Positions 62,970 to 64,000 of a stretch of DNA of 64,000 nt are shown piece by piece. The notes below the pieces were generated by a model that ran no database searches, had not been told where the DNA came from, and saw only the letters and a list, made by a program, of their open reading frames with translations. Origin of the DNA: Siphonodentalium dalli (taxonomy: Eukaryota > Mollusca > Scaphopoda > Gadilida > Siphonodentaliidae); the NCBI GenBank assembly GCA_032622095.1, contig CP136063.1:184429956-184493955 (forward strand), in the 5' to 3' direction. Position 1 is the stretch's first letter. The number at the start of each line of letters is the position of its first letter. The position numbers were made by a program, and so were the translations under genes.

Positions 62970-64000
62970 AATAACGGAATATACCAATTTTACTGAATAT
63001 TCGAAAACTCTTTTCGATGTTGTGCTGGTAAATAAAAAACTGCTCTGTCTTTGAACGTGGAACCCTTGAACCCTTTCATGGAAATTATGTTTGCCATCAT
63101 ATTCCTATCTTTGTAGATATCCTGATATCAGAAAAGAAATCTCAACCGAAACAGTTTACTAGACGTGTATTTAACTGCAATGAAGCAAAGTTCACAGACC
63201 TAAGTCAATCTTAGAAAAAGACTGGAAATAAACGTTTACAAATACCCCCATCAGTGAAATGACCAACGTACTAACAACTGCCTTACAAGATCAGATCAAT
63301 AATTTTGTCCCAAGTAGAAGTGTACGTTGTAGGAAAGATGAACCAGCATGGTTAAATTCTGGAATAAAACAACATATCAAACAGCGAAAGCGCTTGTGTG
63401 AACAAGCTATAAAGCTCGTAACACCATCAACGCATGGATAAAATATAGAAAAAACGAACGAAGTCATCTACCTTACAAGAAAATCAAAATCGGACCATAT
63501 AGCACACATGTAAGATATTTTAAATAACACAGAAACACCCTCATCTGCCTGGTGGAAAACTTAGAAAATCTTGTTACTGATAAGTCTTCCGGTTACGACG
63601 AGATAAGTCCGCGCATACTAAAAAATGTCATAGCTTGCATCATAATTTGAAAATAATGTTTAAAACATGGAAAACCCCTTCTTTCCCGGTGAATGGAAAC
63701 GTTTTTTTTTAAAGGAAACCCAACAAACCCTGGAAACTACAGACCCATATCCCTACTAAGTTGTATTGTAAAGTATACCAGTAAATGCATATCTAAACAT
63801 CTACTCACATTTCTTACCAACATTAATTTACTGCGCAAACATTAAGCTGGATTCATCCCCGGGCAGTCAACATCACACCAATTATGCGAAACCACCACAA
63901 CGTTATACCCCACCAATGTCAGTGTCTCGATATCATTTGACCAAATTTCTTGACATGAAACCGCGACAGACACGGCGCGAAATACATCGCATTGAGTAAA
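62970..64000 (+). pseudogene. LINE fragment (endonuclease end to RT), cut by the window edge
   Basis: The sequence gives LFDVVLVNKKLLCS, EPFHGNYVCHHIP-like words of an endonuclease end, then KDEPAWLNSGIKQHIKQRKR, DKSSGYDEISPRILKN, NPGNYRPISLLSCIVKYTSK and AGFIPGQSTSHQL of the first RT blocks. There are many stops and shifts (for example near 63440, 63650 and 63845). It resembles CR1-type LINEs. It lies in intron 3 of the paralogue, starting about 40 bp after the exon 3 donor, and continues past 64000. Confidence 0.8.

Overview
The window is AT-rich animal nuclear DNA. It has spliced exons, many degenerate LINEs, SINE and 5S-like sequences, Helitrons, TIR elements and minisatellites. There is no operon structure and no long uninterrupted host ORF. 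The mix (tRNA-type SINE, R4-like, CR1-like and L1-like LINEs, Helitrons with CTAG ends, many CCTTGACC-type repeats) looks like a marine invertebrate, most likely a mollusc or other lophotrochozoan. That is an inference, not a proof.

The main host content is an arrestin-domain (alpha-arrestin, ARRDC-like) locus that no single ORF reveals. On the minus strand six exons (36984-36858, 35036-34917, 27463-27234, 23464-23282, 17876-17691, 11166-10984) join in consistent phase (1,1,0,0,0) into a 342-codon reading frame. It starts MGKLGKYEIEL, carries the arrestin landmarks (VHW, RPWRL, SGPI, GYVPGE, VPIVIGT), and ends 6 bases before an AATAAA. A divergently oriented paralogue lies on the plus strand (exon 1 49382-49508, exon 2 59251-59370, exon 3 62714-62932, continuing past the window). 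Its exon 3 has lost 11 bp, which breaks the frame. A third, decayed exon 1 lies at 38659-38787 (minus). The two genes also share promoter-proximal and intronic sequence, so they arose by duplication of genomic DNA rather than retrocopying.

The rest is mostly transposon and repeat sequence. 1-10.9 kb holds degenerate repeats, an inverted-repeat element (1571-3650), a piggyBac-type MITE (7645-8029) and a large inverted-repeat element (8803-10870). 11-37 kb is the intron space of the minus gene. It contains a 5S-like copy, a CR1/jockey-like LINE, a tRNA-type SINE, a CACTA-like TIR element with a segmental duplication, an L1-like fragment, a foldback-like element made of CTCCGAAG arrays, a nearly full-length but broken LINE (about 28.1-32.8 kb) and a 29-bp minisatellite. 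37-49 kb lies between the two genes and holds a decayed C2H2 zinc-finger array, palindromic repeats and duplicated promoter-like segments. 49-64 kb is intron space of the plus paralogue: an R4-like LINE, a 41-bp minisatellite, a LINE split by a head-to-tail Helitron array, a complete Helitron with another LINE nested in it, a second piggyBac-type MITE and the start of another LINE.

All recognisable LINEs lie on the plus strand, so they are antisense to the intact minus gene and sense to the broken plus paralogue.
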